Assembly (NCBI GenBank): GCA_900550345.1 | Contig: URRX01000015.1 | Span: 1 to 16,769, forward strand | Direction of reading: 5' to 3' | Length of the DNA: 16,769 nt | DNA from: an uncultured Anaerococcus sp. | GTDB lineage: Bacteria > Bacillota > Clostridia > Tissierellales > Peptoniphilaceae | In this document: positions 1-6,152 of the stretch, piece after piece | How positions within the stretch are numbered: position 1 is the first letter of the stretch | Layout of the letters: each line of letters begins with the position of its first letter | Translations under genes and position numbers: made by a program | Notes under the pieces: model-generated | Seen by the model: the letters and a program-made list of their open reading frames with translations, nothing else | Database searches by the model: none | What the model was told of the DNA's origin: nothing

Positions 1-623
1 TATTGAAATAACAAATTAATTATATCATCTAATGATTTCTTTCCTTCTTTTAATAAAATTCTAGCTGTTATTGCATCGTTTAAAAAACTAGTGAAAAGAC
101 TTAACTGTTTTTTAGGATCTGGATAATCATACGAAGATTGGTTAGATGAAGAAGACGCTAAAACTGCATATCCTGTGCCGATAAATTCTTTTAAACTTGA
201 TTCATAATCAAATTCTGGTAAACTGTTTATTTTAAAATGTCCTGAATAACAAGTATCAAAAATCAACAACTTATTCTTTGCATTTATTTTATTAATGTAT
301 TCTATTAAATCTTCTGTTTCTAAATATCCATCACTAAACGCTAAAATATGCTTATTGCAATTAATTCCGCCATGTCCCGAAAAATAAAAAATAAAAGTAT
401 CTTCATTCTCATCTTCAAAATCAAATTTTCTTAAGACATTTATAAAACTTTGTTTTTTTACAACATCATTTTCTCCTAATTTTACTATTTGTTCTTTTTT
501 TACTGATAAACCTTTAACAAGAGCATCAGAAAAATATTTTATATCATTTTTACAAAATCCTAAATATTTTTCTCCAATTAAATCATAATTACTAACGCCT
601 ACGATTAAAGCATGTATTGACAT
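1..623 (-). CDS. Caspase-like cysteine protease (peptidase C14), 3' end off the left edge
   Basis: Reading the minus strand from the ATG at 621-623 gives an open frame of about 207 codons to the window edge, so the C-terminus is missing. It starts MSIHALIVGVSNY, the first strand of a caspase fold. FSGHGG (catalytic His about residue 84) follows, and DTCYSG (catalytic Cys about residue 125) ends a hydrophobic LLIF strand. This His-Cys pair and spacing are the hallmark of the caspase/metacaspase p20 domain. A strong ribosome binding site (TAGGGGG) precedes the start by about 5 nt. Such proteases are known as stand-alone domains or fused to or encoded beside STAND ATPases, TPR/WD40 sensors and effectors, several in anti-phage systems. 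No partner is visible upstream, so any partner lies to the left or in the missing C-terminus. The caspase fold call is firm; a defence role is inference from family and location. Confidence 0.9.
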   Translation of the reverse strand, partial: MSIHALIVGVSNYDLIGEKYLGFCKNDIKYFSDALVKGLSVKKEQIVKLGENDVVKKQSFINVLRKFDFEDENEDTFIFYFSGHGGINCNKHILAFSDGYLETEDLIEYINKINAKNKLLIFDTCYSGHFKINSLPEFDYESSLKEFIGTGYAVLASSSSNQSSYDYPDPKKQLSLFTSFLNDAITARILLKEGKKSLDDIINLLFQ

Positions 624-681
624 TACGCCCCCTATTGAAAAATTTTTTATAAAAATGTCAGTTTAAATTATTAACTAAATT

Positions 682-798
682 TTGATAACTATCTTATTTC
701 TAGTATATGATTTAAACCCATTACCATTATTTCTATTTGTTATCGCAATTATCTATATAATTTCATCTGTTAATATAATATTAAAATCACCCTTTTAA
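682..798 (+). pseudogene. Possible remnant of a membrane protein C-terminus
   Basis: A plus-strand frame of 38 codons from a TTG to a TAA encodes one long hydrophobic helix (LFLFVIAIIYIISS) ending ILKSPF. It has no convincing ribosome binding site and an in-frame stop just upstream, so it looks like the tail of a decayed membrane protein, or chance. The rest of 624-885 is AT-rich, and I see nothing else in it apart from the protease ribosome binding site next to 623. The family is not recognised. Confidence 0.2.
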
Positions 799-885
799 GA
801 TATTAATATTCTGGAATTGAGATTGTTTACTAGATTTTTACTAGCTAAATTTTTCATTAATACTTATTTTAGATAATCAATTGAG

Positions 886-1218
886 TTATTTTTGATATTT
901 CACTGTGAAGATTCCAATAGCTCCGGTAGATTCTATCCATTTACTCGGTGTCATCGTAAATCTATTTAAACCAGCTTCATTTCTAAACGTGTCGAATTGC
1001 ACACGGTTAAAATTTGGATAATTGAGTGCTTCCCATAATCCTATAAATTCAAGCGTGTTCCTATTTCTCATCCAGTTTTAGATTACGAATCTTAGATCAT
1101 CTGTGTTTTTATACTTTATTATATCAGTAAGACTTATATAATCATTTTTAAAATCTTCTGTGTATACCTCAATATCAAAGCCTTTAGCAGAAATTTTTTC
1201 TTTTTTAATTTTTGACAA
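886..1218 (-). pseudogene. KilA-N domain protein, broken by an in-frame stop and 3'-truncated
   Basis: From a TTG start at 1216-1218, preceded by the strong site AGGGGGGG, the frame encodes a KilA-N type N-terminus (YISLTDIIKYKN). It meets TAA at 1078-1080, where relatives typically have Lys in V-I-K-N-W. The same frame then continues NWMRNRNTLEFIGLWEALNY and NEAGLNRFTMTPSKWIE, the conserved core of KilA-N proteins. It ends at GIFTVKYQK, where family members normally continue with a G-R-Y-G-G motif and a helical tail. KilA-N is a DNA-binding domain of phages and mobile elements. A single substitution would reopen the stop, but the missing 3' part makes the gene non-functional as a full KilA-N protein. 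The downstream fragment has its own ATG at 1071 but no good ribosome binding site. Confidence 0.75.
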
Positions 1219-1257
1219 TATACCCCCCCTTATTCTGGCTTAATCTTTATTACTTGT

Positions 1258-1266
1258 ATTATAACA
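1258..1266 (-). promoter_or_regulatory. Possible extended -10 promoter for the KilA-N gene
   Basis: On the minus strand TGT-TATAAT lies about 40 nt upstream of the KilA-N ribosome binding site. It matches an extended -10 (TGn followed by TATAAT). No good -35 box is visible at 17 nt. Confidence 0.35.
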
Positions 1267-1267
1267 T

Positions 1268-1301
1268 AAAAAATGGTCAGAGCAGCGTATGCTTCCTGAC
1301 C
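1268..1301 (-). terminator. Rho-independent terminator, minus strand
   Basis: On the minus strand GGTCAG and AGCA pair with TGCT and CTGACC around a 5-nt loop with a 2-nt bulge, followed by A and six T. No intact gene ends just upstream, so it may be left over from a deleted minus-strand gene. The rest of 1302-1523 is AT-rich and holds no gene I can support. Confidence 0.5.
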
Positions 1302-1467
1302 TAATCTTAGGATTAAATTGTATATCTCAAATCACTAATTTTCAAATGCTATAAACCACTTTACTCACGTATATAATTTTTCTCTTTTTATTATATCCTA
1401 TTTTTCCTTTATTTTGCTATACAATTGAATTATCCATCAAGAGTTCTATCACTTTTTTTCAGTTTTG

Positions 1468-1491
1468 TTCAAACCGACATTCAAACCGACA
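1468..1491. repeat. Tandem 12-bp direct repeat, two units
   Basis: TTCAAACCGACA occurs twice head to tail. On the minus strand one frame reads NVGLNVGLNKTEKK before a stop, which could be the repetitive tail of a lost protein (an integrase tail is possible but unproven), or chance. Confidence 0.5.
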
Positions 1492-1523
1492 ATTTATTGT
1501 CGCTTTTAACTGTACAACCTATC

Positions 1524-1557
1524 AAATAAAAAAGACCATAACAATCAAGTTACGGTC
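1524..1557 (-). terminator. Terminator at the far end of repeat copy 1
   Basis: On the minus strand GACCGTAAC pairs with GTTATGGTC (9 bp, one G-U) around a 6-nt loop and is followed by six T. On the plus strand the same position would be an A-C mismatch, so the element is meant for minus-strand transcripts. Confidence 0.65.
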
Positions 1558-1844
1558 CAATTTTTTGTCCTCATGTAAACCACTTGGAACTATTATTTAA
1601 TTTATTCTTTTTTACTTCCAGTACCATTTGAGTACCAGTAGCCATTTTTTATTCTCTTCGTTTGAGTGAGTTTATATCATACTTAAAAATCACTCCGCGA
1701 TTTTCAATCCCATTCAGAGAATCAGAAAAGCCAACGCTCCTTTTCGTCGCGTCGGCTTTTCTTCCCTGCAGAAGGGTTTCCATCCATTTATACTGCGGTG
1801 CTTCGCACCTTGATAAATGGGGAAAACGTAAAAACATCGCTCGC
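1534..1844 (-). repeat. Hairpin-rich ~310-bp repeat, copy 1
   Basis: This copy is mostly alignable with 6128-6444 in the same orientation. Shared landmarks are the terminator stem, a conserved block with GTACCAGTAGCC, a hairpin at 1686-1704, a 14-bp stem at 1724-1737/1749-1762, and a conserved hairpin at 1784-1820 (CCATTTAT and GGTGC arms). The mismatches in the second and third of these become G-U pairs on the minus strand, suggesting a minus-strand structured RNA. A 104-codon frame runs through it (1649-1963 minus), but I consider it a by-product of the palindromes. The repeat ends just before a hairpin cluster and the attachment core. Confidence 0.75.
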
Positions 1845-1854
1845 AATTCCTCTC

Positions 1855-1937
1855 GAAAACTCTCTTGAGTTTTCTCGCTTAGTTTTTCGGACTCACTTCG
1901 TTTGTCTCGAAAATGACCGATGCATGAGCATCGGTCA
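1855..1937. repeat. Cluster of perfect hairpins between repeat copy 1 and the att core
   Basis: GAAAACTC/GAGTTTTC (8 bp, 1855-1874) and TGACCGATGC/GCATCGGTCA (10 bp, 1914-1937) are perfect inverted repeats with 4-nt loops. Between them lies an imperfect stem with arms near TTTTCGGAC and GTCTCGAAAA. Nothing equivalent lies at the matching place beside guaA, so this block was inserted or acquired separately. Confidence 0.6.
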
Positions 1938-1954
1938 CCCTTAGATGGTGGGAC

Positions 1955-1965
1955 TACTCCCATTC
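1955..1965 (-). other. Distal attachment-site core (11-bp copy of the guaA end)
   Basis: GAATGGGAGTA on the minus strand is an exact copy of the last bases of guaA including its stop codon (6451-6461). The flanking bases differ on both sides, so the identity is exactly 11 bp. From memory, Tn5801 and GISul2 insert at this guaA end with short direct repeats of closely similar sequence. Confidence 0.7.
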
Positions 1966-2266
1966 TTCTTTTCCAAATGTACAGTATATCCCAAATCGTT
2001 CAAAATACTAGGTTCTATTTTTTCTATTATCACTAAATCCACCTAATTACAGGACGTTTTCAAATTTTTAGTCCCGTCCCAGTCCCAGTACCGGAGAAAT
2101 ATCGTTTTAATATAATATCTCTTAAGCTTGTTTATCAAGTTTTCAAATTAATGTCACTTCGAATTTAGTTCATTTTTACTTTTTGCTTAGAGGGTTTAAA
2201 TCTAAATATATTACATGGTAATTATCCATTATATATATAAGACAAAAGATCTACAGAACCTAAAGT

Positions 2267-2482
2267 AAGGAGATTTTGTTAAAATATTTGGTCAAGTAAA
2301 AACAAGAATTGATAACAAAGGGAAAGAACATAAGAATGTCCGTATTTTGTCTTCTAAGCCCTTAAAAGCAAAAGAACAAGGTAAAGGATAAAAAATCAAT
2401 ATTAGGGCAAATAAAAAGCTTTAAGACAGATGACAAAACTAAATCTAATAAGAAAGACCATAGCAAAGGTGCAGAAAGATAA
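2267..2482 (+). pseudogene. Small basic protein gene, start lost and frameshifted
   Basis: A clear ribosome binding site (AAGGAG, 2267-2272) is followed 5 nt later by GTT where a GTG or ATG start would be expected. The frame reads KIFGQVKTRIDNKGKEHKNV and so on to about 2370. The coding sense then shifts by +1 and continues KKSILGQIKSFKTDDKTK, ending GAER at TAA 2480-2482. The product would be about 67 very Lys-rich residues with two similar halves (K-x-F-G-Q-V-K and S-I-L-G-Q-I-K). I do not recognise the family. A good terminator follows at once, so it was once the last gene of a transcript. Confidence 0.45.
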
Positions 2483-2487
2483 ATATC

Positions 2488-2515
2488 GGCAGTCTTCGGA
2501 CTGCCTTTATTTTTT
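2488..2515 (+). terminator. Rho-independent terminator, plus strand
   Basis: GGCAGTC, a TTCG tetraloop and GACTGCC form a perfect 7-bp stem, followed by TTTATTTTTT. It sits 5 nt after the stop of the small decayed gene. Confidence 0.85.
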
Positions 2516-2543
2516 GCTCAGTTTAACGCGGTAAATCATACGA

Positions 2544-2573
2544 TTGAAAGGAATCTGTGTTATATGCTATAAT
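2544..2573 (+). promoter_or_regulatory. Sigma-A type promoter upstream of TraX
   Basis: TTGAAA (2544-2549) and TATAAT (2568-2573) are separated by 18 nt. They lie about 50 nt upstream of a small frame and 140 nt upstream of the TraX gene, downstream of a terminator. Confidence 0.65.
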
Positions 2574-2626
2574 TAGGTGGATAATCTATATATTTAAAAA
2601 GGTAAAATATAGAATTGGAGAAAGAT

Positions 2627-2728
2627 ATGGAAGAAAGTGAAATTTATCATCCTTCTTTCGATATAGATTTTTTGTATTCTTATGATTTTAAAACTATCAA
2701 GCTAGGGGGATATTATGAAAAGGTTTAA
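2627..2728 (+). CDS. Small ORF overlapping the TraX start, 33 aa
   Basis: An ATG with ribosome binding site GGAGAAAG about 4 nt upstream opens a 33-codon frame (MEESEIYHPSFDIDFLYSYD and on, ending YYEKV). It overlaps the start of the TraX gene by 14 nt in another frame. The product is acidic and aromatic with no membrane segment, and I do not recognise it. It could be a leader ORF coupling translation to TraX, the tail of a former gene, or chance. Confidence 0.35.
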   Translation: MEESEIYHPSFDIDFLYSYDFKTIKLGGYYEKV

Positions 2729-3470
2729 TGGATTTCAATTGAAACTATTTATGGCAATGCTTATGGTTCTTGATCATTTAGATCATATTCCGGGACTTTT
2801 ACCACCATGGTGGGCAGAAAGCTTTCATGTCATAACAAGATGTGTTGCACCATTTTTTGCTTACATGGCAGTTGAAGGCTTTCTTCATACCCGAAGCAGG
2901 TTGAAATATAATGGGCGTCTGTTTTTGTGGGCAGGCATTATGTTTGTGGGTAACTTTGGAGTGAACCATCTGTTAAATGTAGATTCCCTGACAATTGACA
3001 ATAATATTTTCTTTACATTGGCGATGGGAGTGCTTGCATTAAACGTATGGTGCTATCCTGTAAAAAGTGACAAGATCAGTTCGAAAGTAATATTAGCATT
3101 GCGCATTCTGGTTGCAGTTCCGATTACTGTTTATGCATGCCTAGCATATGAAGGCAGCCAGGCTGTCGTTCCATTTATGCTCATTTGTTATTTTTTGCGT
3201 AATAAAGTAAACATTCGAAATATTGCTATTTGTGTGTTGTCTGTATTGCTGTTCATTCTAACTTTTGAGATTTATCCATCTATGGACACAACCATAAAGA
3301 TGATGATGTTCAACAGTGACTGGTTGGTTTTCACAGCATTACCATTTATGTATTTATATAATGGAGAACAGGGACCAAAAACAAAATTCAGCAAATATTT
3401 CTTCTATATATTCTATCCAGCTCATTTGTGGATACTGGCCTTGATCGGGTACATTACCACTATTGTATAA
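2715..3470 (+). CDS. TraX family membrane protein (putative acetyltransferase)
   Basis: This is a 251-residue polytopic membrane protein. The N-terminus (MKRFNGFQLKLFMAMLMVLD, then HLDHIP) and the C-terminal FYIFYPAHLWILALIGY motif are typical of TraX, the family of the F-plasmid protein that acetylates pilin. I estimate about eight hydrophobic segments. In Firmicutes, TraX-like genes commonly sit beside bacitracin/lantibiotic-type ABC transporters, and here remnants of such a transporter follow directly; the substrate there is unknown. The ATG has a strong ribosome binding site (TAGGGGGA, about 5 nt). Codon use looks richer in G+C than the flanking genes, which points to transfer from another Firmicute. 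The frame is full length, so this is the only apparently intact plus-strand gene in the element apart from the small ORF. Confidence 0.85.
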   Translation: MKRFNGFQLKLFMAMLMVLDHLDHIPGLLPPWWAESFHVITRCVAPFFAYMAVEGFLHTRSRLKYNGRLFLWAGIMFVGNFGVNHLLNVDSLTIDNNIFFTLAMGVLALNVWCYPVKSDKISSKVILALRILVAVPITVYACLAYEGSQAVVPFMLICYFLRNKVNIRNIAICVLSVLLFILTFEIYPSMDTTIKMMMFNSDWLVFTALPFMYLYNGEQGPKTKFSKYFFYIFYPAHLWILALIGYITTIV

Positions 3471-3493
3471 GTAGGCAGAAATTTAAAAAAATA

Positions 3494-3610
3494 TTAAAAG
3501 TTTATCATATTGAAAAATATTATGGAAATAAGGGAAATATCAGCAACACCGTTGATGATATAGCTTTGACGTAAATGAAGGAGAATACATTGGTATTATG
3601 TGTGCATCCT
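3494..3610 (+). pseudogene. N-terminal scrap of an ABC transporter ATPase
   Basis: The frame LKVYHIEKYYGNKGN, then NTVDDIAFDVNEGEYIGIM, matches the beginning of MacB/BceA-type ATPases up to the glycine-rich strand before the Walker A loop. A one-base shift is needed near 3570, and no start codon is left. The sequence stops matching at C-A-S, just before the expected G-S-G-K-T, and passes straight into permease sequence. A deletion therefore removed most of the ATPase and the start of the permease. Confidence 0.6.
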
Positions 3611-3611
3611 T

Positions 3612-4205
3612 ATGGATGAGTCAAAAGATGAAGAACTTATTAATGCTCCGTATGTATTAAATATGAATGTAAAAGACTCGGAGATGAGAAATGTAAAGGA
3701 TTATTTGGATAATAAGATAAGAGAATCGATAATGCCAAATGAAAAGTACGATACTAACACAAAAGCAGATATTTAAATGAATCGAAAAAGTGATCTAGAA
3801 TCTTTAAAGAAAGTCGAATTTGCGATGGTTTTCATTATTTTTATTCTTAATGTGACAAATGGTTATTCATCCATTAATTTAAGTCTTATGAGTAGAAAGA
3901 AGGAAATTGGCAGCCTTTATTCATGCGGTATGGACGTAGATGAGTTAAAGAATATTTATCGAAAAGAGTTTATAGGAGAGCAAATAAAATCATTTATTGT
4001 TGCGGGAATAACCACATTAGGAGTCATGATTGTAATATCTCGTATAGCTCCTAATTTAAGTCTAAATATATTAATAAGATATTATGACTATAAATTATTT
4101 CTTGGATTTTCTATTGTGGTTTACGCAATCAACTTACTAATCTATAAATTTTCTTTAAAGAGAATTTTAGACAGACCAACAATCGATTTGATTAGAACAG
4201 AATAA
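3612..4205 (+). pseudogene. C-terminal part of an FtsX/MacB-like ABC permease
   Basis: The frame begins at the deletion junction and reads DESKDEELINAPYVLNMNVK onward, meets an in-frame TAA at 3774-3776, then continues from an ATG at 3777 for 142 residues. The second part has the FtsX-like permease C-terminal layout: a helix (AMVFIIFILNVTN), the cytosolic SRKKEIGSLYSCGMD block, and two more helices. The block R-K-K-E-I-G corresponds to the conserved R-x-x-E-I-G/A of this family. It lacks the first helix and most of the extracellular domain, so it cannot be a working permease. With the ATPase scrap before it, this is a collapsed antimicrobial-peptide type ABC operon beside TraX. Confidence 0.7.
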
Positions 4206-4227
4206 TTTCAAAGAAAGAGGAGTATTT

Positions 4228-4494
4228 ATTAAATAGAAATTAAGCAAGAAGATATTTCTACTTGGACTTGTAATATTTGTTATTTCTTACCTACTTACAG
4301 TAGAAATATTTGAAAGCTATACAAGTCTTAGACAAACTAGACTCACTTTAATGTTTGCCTGCCCAATTATTGGACTAATAGGTTTAACATTTGGGGTAAA
4401 GGAAAAGGGCAGATTATTTATAGTATTGAATCTACTTTTGATTTTTTTACTTCCTATAGTAATGTTTGCTAGTCATCTAGTAGGATTTCTTTAA
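4228..4494 (+). pseudogene. Small membrane protein gene with lost start
   Basis: A ribosome binding site (GAGGAG) is followed by ATT AAA TAG where a start would be expected. The same frame then codes for about 85 residues with three hydrophobic helices (IFLLGLVIFVISYLL; IIGLIGLTF; FIVLNLLLIFLLPIV) and ends at TAA 4492-4494. It follows the decayed permease by 22 nt, so it was probably in the same operon. The family is not recognised. Confidence 0.45.
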
Positions 4495-4535
4495 GTAAGA
4501 TAATAAGTTTAGAATAAAATTTTGTAAATAATCTT

Positions 4536-4570
4536 AAAAAAGCTATAGGCTTATCCGCTTATAGCTTTTT
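4536..4570. terminator. Terminator between convergent genes
   Basis: AAAAAGCTATAGGC and GCTTATAGCTTTTT form a stem around TTATCC with A and T tracts on both sides. It overlaps the end of the minus-strand relaxase gene and serves the converging plus-strand genes; pairing is slightly better on the plus strand. Confidence 0.8.
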
Positions 4571-5900
4571 ATCTCTCAACTTCCTTTCCATAATAATCTT
4601 CATAGTTTTTTCTATACTGAACAAGGTCAGAAAATTGTTCTTTATTCAAAGAATACTCTTGCATAAGGGTGTTCTTTTTTTCTTGTAGTTTATCGAGTTT
4701 AGTTAATATTTCTTTTGTATTAGGTAGTTTTTTATAATTTTCTATGATTTCTTTAGCGGCTATTTTATAGACGGAAAGCTCACTATAATATTCTTCAGCG
4801 AATTGCTTATCTTCAGGATTTTTCTTGTGGTATTTATATATTTCACGATACTTATTTATAGTATTTATATTTTCCATATCTTTAGATAAACTCTTCATTT
4901 CAGTTTCGATTTTCTTTATTTTATCTAACAAATCTTGTCTATCATCGGCAGATTTTTTGATTAGATCATCGAGTTGTGTGATAGAGTTAATTCCTTGTTC
5001 TCTAAGCTTAATTATCGAGTCAGCCATTGTTTTGATATTATGTTTTCTTGCCCAGACTTCGTAACATTTAGAGGATTGAGCTTTTTCATTAGTAGATATA
5101 TCGATGACGTTTCCTACACGTTTTTTAATAGTATTAGCTTTATTTTTAATTGCTAAATCTATTCTTTCTTTGATTTTTTCCTCGGTATAATCTTCTCCGA
5201 TAGTCTTAGCTCTTGTAAATCTTTGCTTATCTTTATGACGAAAAGCAATGTGCTTACCAAACTTAATTTCATAATCAAGAGATTTCATATTTTCTAAAAA
5301 CTCTTCCCAAGAGTTAGATTTATTAATCATTCTATCTATATCAAATTGAAGTTTAGACTTCCAAGAATTTCCTTTCTTGTTTTGTTCATATTCATACCAG
5401 GATTTACCAGAAGTTTTATATTTTCTTTTGTAAGCTTCATAATATTCATCAATGACTGAAAGCTTATTTTCTTTACATAATTCGTCACTTTGATACCTGA
5501 TTTTATGGTAAGTTTTTTTGTTAGATTGGTAGCATTTACCAGTCTTGTAATTAACATTATTAAAAATAATATGGTTATGGATATGTCCTCTATCTATATG
5601 AGTTGCAAGTACAAATTCATAATCTTCTTTTAAAATTTTCTTGCATAACTCCATTCCAATTTCGTGAGCTTTTATAGGATCAACCTCTCCTGGTAGAAAA
5701 GATTGGATTAAATGTCTAGCCAAAACTGTACCTTTAGTATCATTATCTTCTCGTGTTTTCATAAATTGCATGTGGGCAGTAGATGGATGACATTTGAATG
5801 AAGATACCAAGACTTTTTTATCAGTTTTTTCACTCTTAGTTATATAATCTATTGCCAAATTTAGAGTTGATTTTATAGGATGTATTTTTGTAATTGCCAT
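4569..5900 (-). CDS. Relaxase (mobilization nuclease), MOBP type
   Basis: The product nicks one strand at an origin of transfer and stays linked to the 5' end. The N-terminus MAITKIHPIKSTLNLAIDYI contains the candidate catalytic Tyr (about residue 19). The triple-His motif HIDRGHIHNHIIFN (His at about 101, 106, 108 and 110) binds the metal. From about residue 290 to the end (443) the protein is charged and largely coiled coil. I prefer the ATG at 5900 over a GTG at 5907 because relaxases of this family begin M-A-x-T-K. The gene overlaps or abuts the mobC fragment, the usual mobC-relaxase order. It looks intact, but with mobC truncated and no coupling or type IV secretion genes nearby, transfer would need helper functions. 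The family call is firm; activity is not shown. Confidence 0.92.
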   Translation of the reverse strand: MAITKIHPIKSTLNLAIDYITKSEKTDKKVLVSSFKCHPSTAHMQFMKTREDNDTKGTVLARHLIQSFLPGEVDPIKAHEIGMELCKKILKEDYEFVLATHIDRGHIHNHIIFNNVNYKTGKCYQSNKKTYHKIRYQSDELCKENKLSVIDEYYEAYKRKYKTSGKSWYEYEQNKKGNSWKSKLQFDIDRMINKSNSWEEFLENMKSLDYEIKFGKHIAFRHKDKQRFTRAKTIGEDYTEEKIKERIDLAIKNKANTIKKRVGNVIDISTNEKAQSSKCYEVWARKHNIKTMADSIIKLREQGINSITQLDDLIKKSADDRQDLLDKIKKIETEMKSLSKDMENINTINKYREIYKYHKKNPEDKQFAEEYYSELSVYKIAAKEIIENYKKLPNTKEILTKLDKLQEKKNTLMQEYSLNKEQFSDLVQYRKNYEDYYGKEVER

Positions 5901-5901
5901 A

Positions 5902-6111
5902 CTAATCACCAGAACTTTCTTTTGATTTATTTAGAAGTAGGGAATGGATCTGCCATATTTCTCTTGATAATTTTTCTATCTGTTTATTAATTGATTCAAT
6001 TTCATTTTTGTAAATAACACCAGTTGTATTAGTAGCTTTTGCAATCTGGTTTATATTATTTGTTGCATTTGAAAGTAACCATTGGAGATCTCTAAATAAA
6101 TTAATCCCCAT
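5902..6111 (-). CDS. MobC-like relaxosome accessory protein, N-terminally truncated
   Basis: Sixty-nine residues contain the MobC signature region, LLSNATNNINQIAKATNTTG, followed by a helical tail. MobC proteins usually run to about 110-120 residues with an N-terminal DNA-binding part, which is missing. Upstream of the ATG at 6111 the sequence runs within about 10 nt into the terminator and repeat copy 2, so the gene was cut at that junction. No good ribosome binding site is visible. It sits directly before the relaxase. It is probably non-functional as a DNA-binding protein, though translation could still couple to the relaxase. Confidence 0.65.
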   Translation of the reverse strand: MGINLFRDLQWLLSNATNNINQIAKATNTTGVIYKNEIESINKQIEKLSREIWQIHSLLLNKSKESSGD

Positions 6112-6121
6112 AATATGTACG

Positions 6122-6152
6122 CAAAAAGACCGCAGTCTAAAAACTACGGTCT
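6122..6152 (-). terminator. Terminator at the far end of repeat copy 2
   Basis: On the minus strand AGACCGTAGT pairs with ACTGCGGTCT (10 bp, one G-U) around 6 nt, followed by TTTTT. It is the counterpart of the terminator at 1524-1557: the lower half of the stem is conserved and the upper part has changed on both arms together. Confidence 0.75.

Noticed and set aside
1468..1491. CRISPR-like repeats
   Set aside because: Only two adjacent 12-bp units with no spacers; there is no array or cas gene anywhere in the window.
1300..1530. Integrase C-terminus on the minus strand
   Set aside because: The short NVGLNVGLNKTEKK frame has a stop directly upstream and no recombinase motif; too little to support.
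1649..1963. 104-codon minus-strand ORF as a real gene
   Set aside because: It runs through several perfect hairpins, has no family resemblance I can name, starts at the att core without a good ribosome binding site, and the matching region of copy 2 does not keep the frame.
4825..5156. Plus-strand ORFs opposite the relaxase
   Set aside because: They are shadows of the relaxase coding sequence with no start signals.
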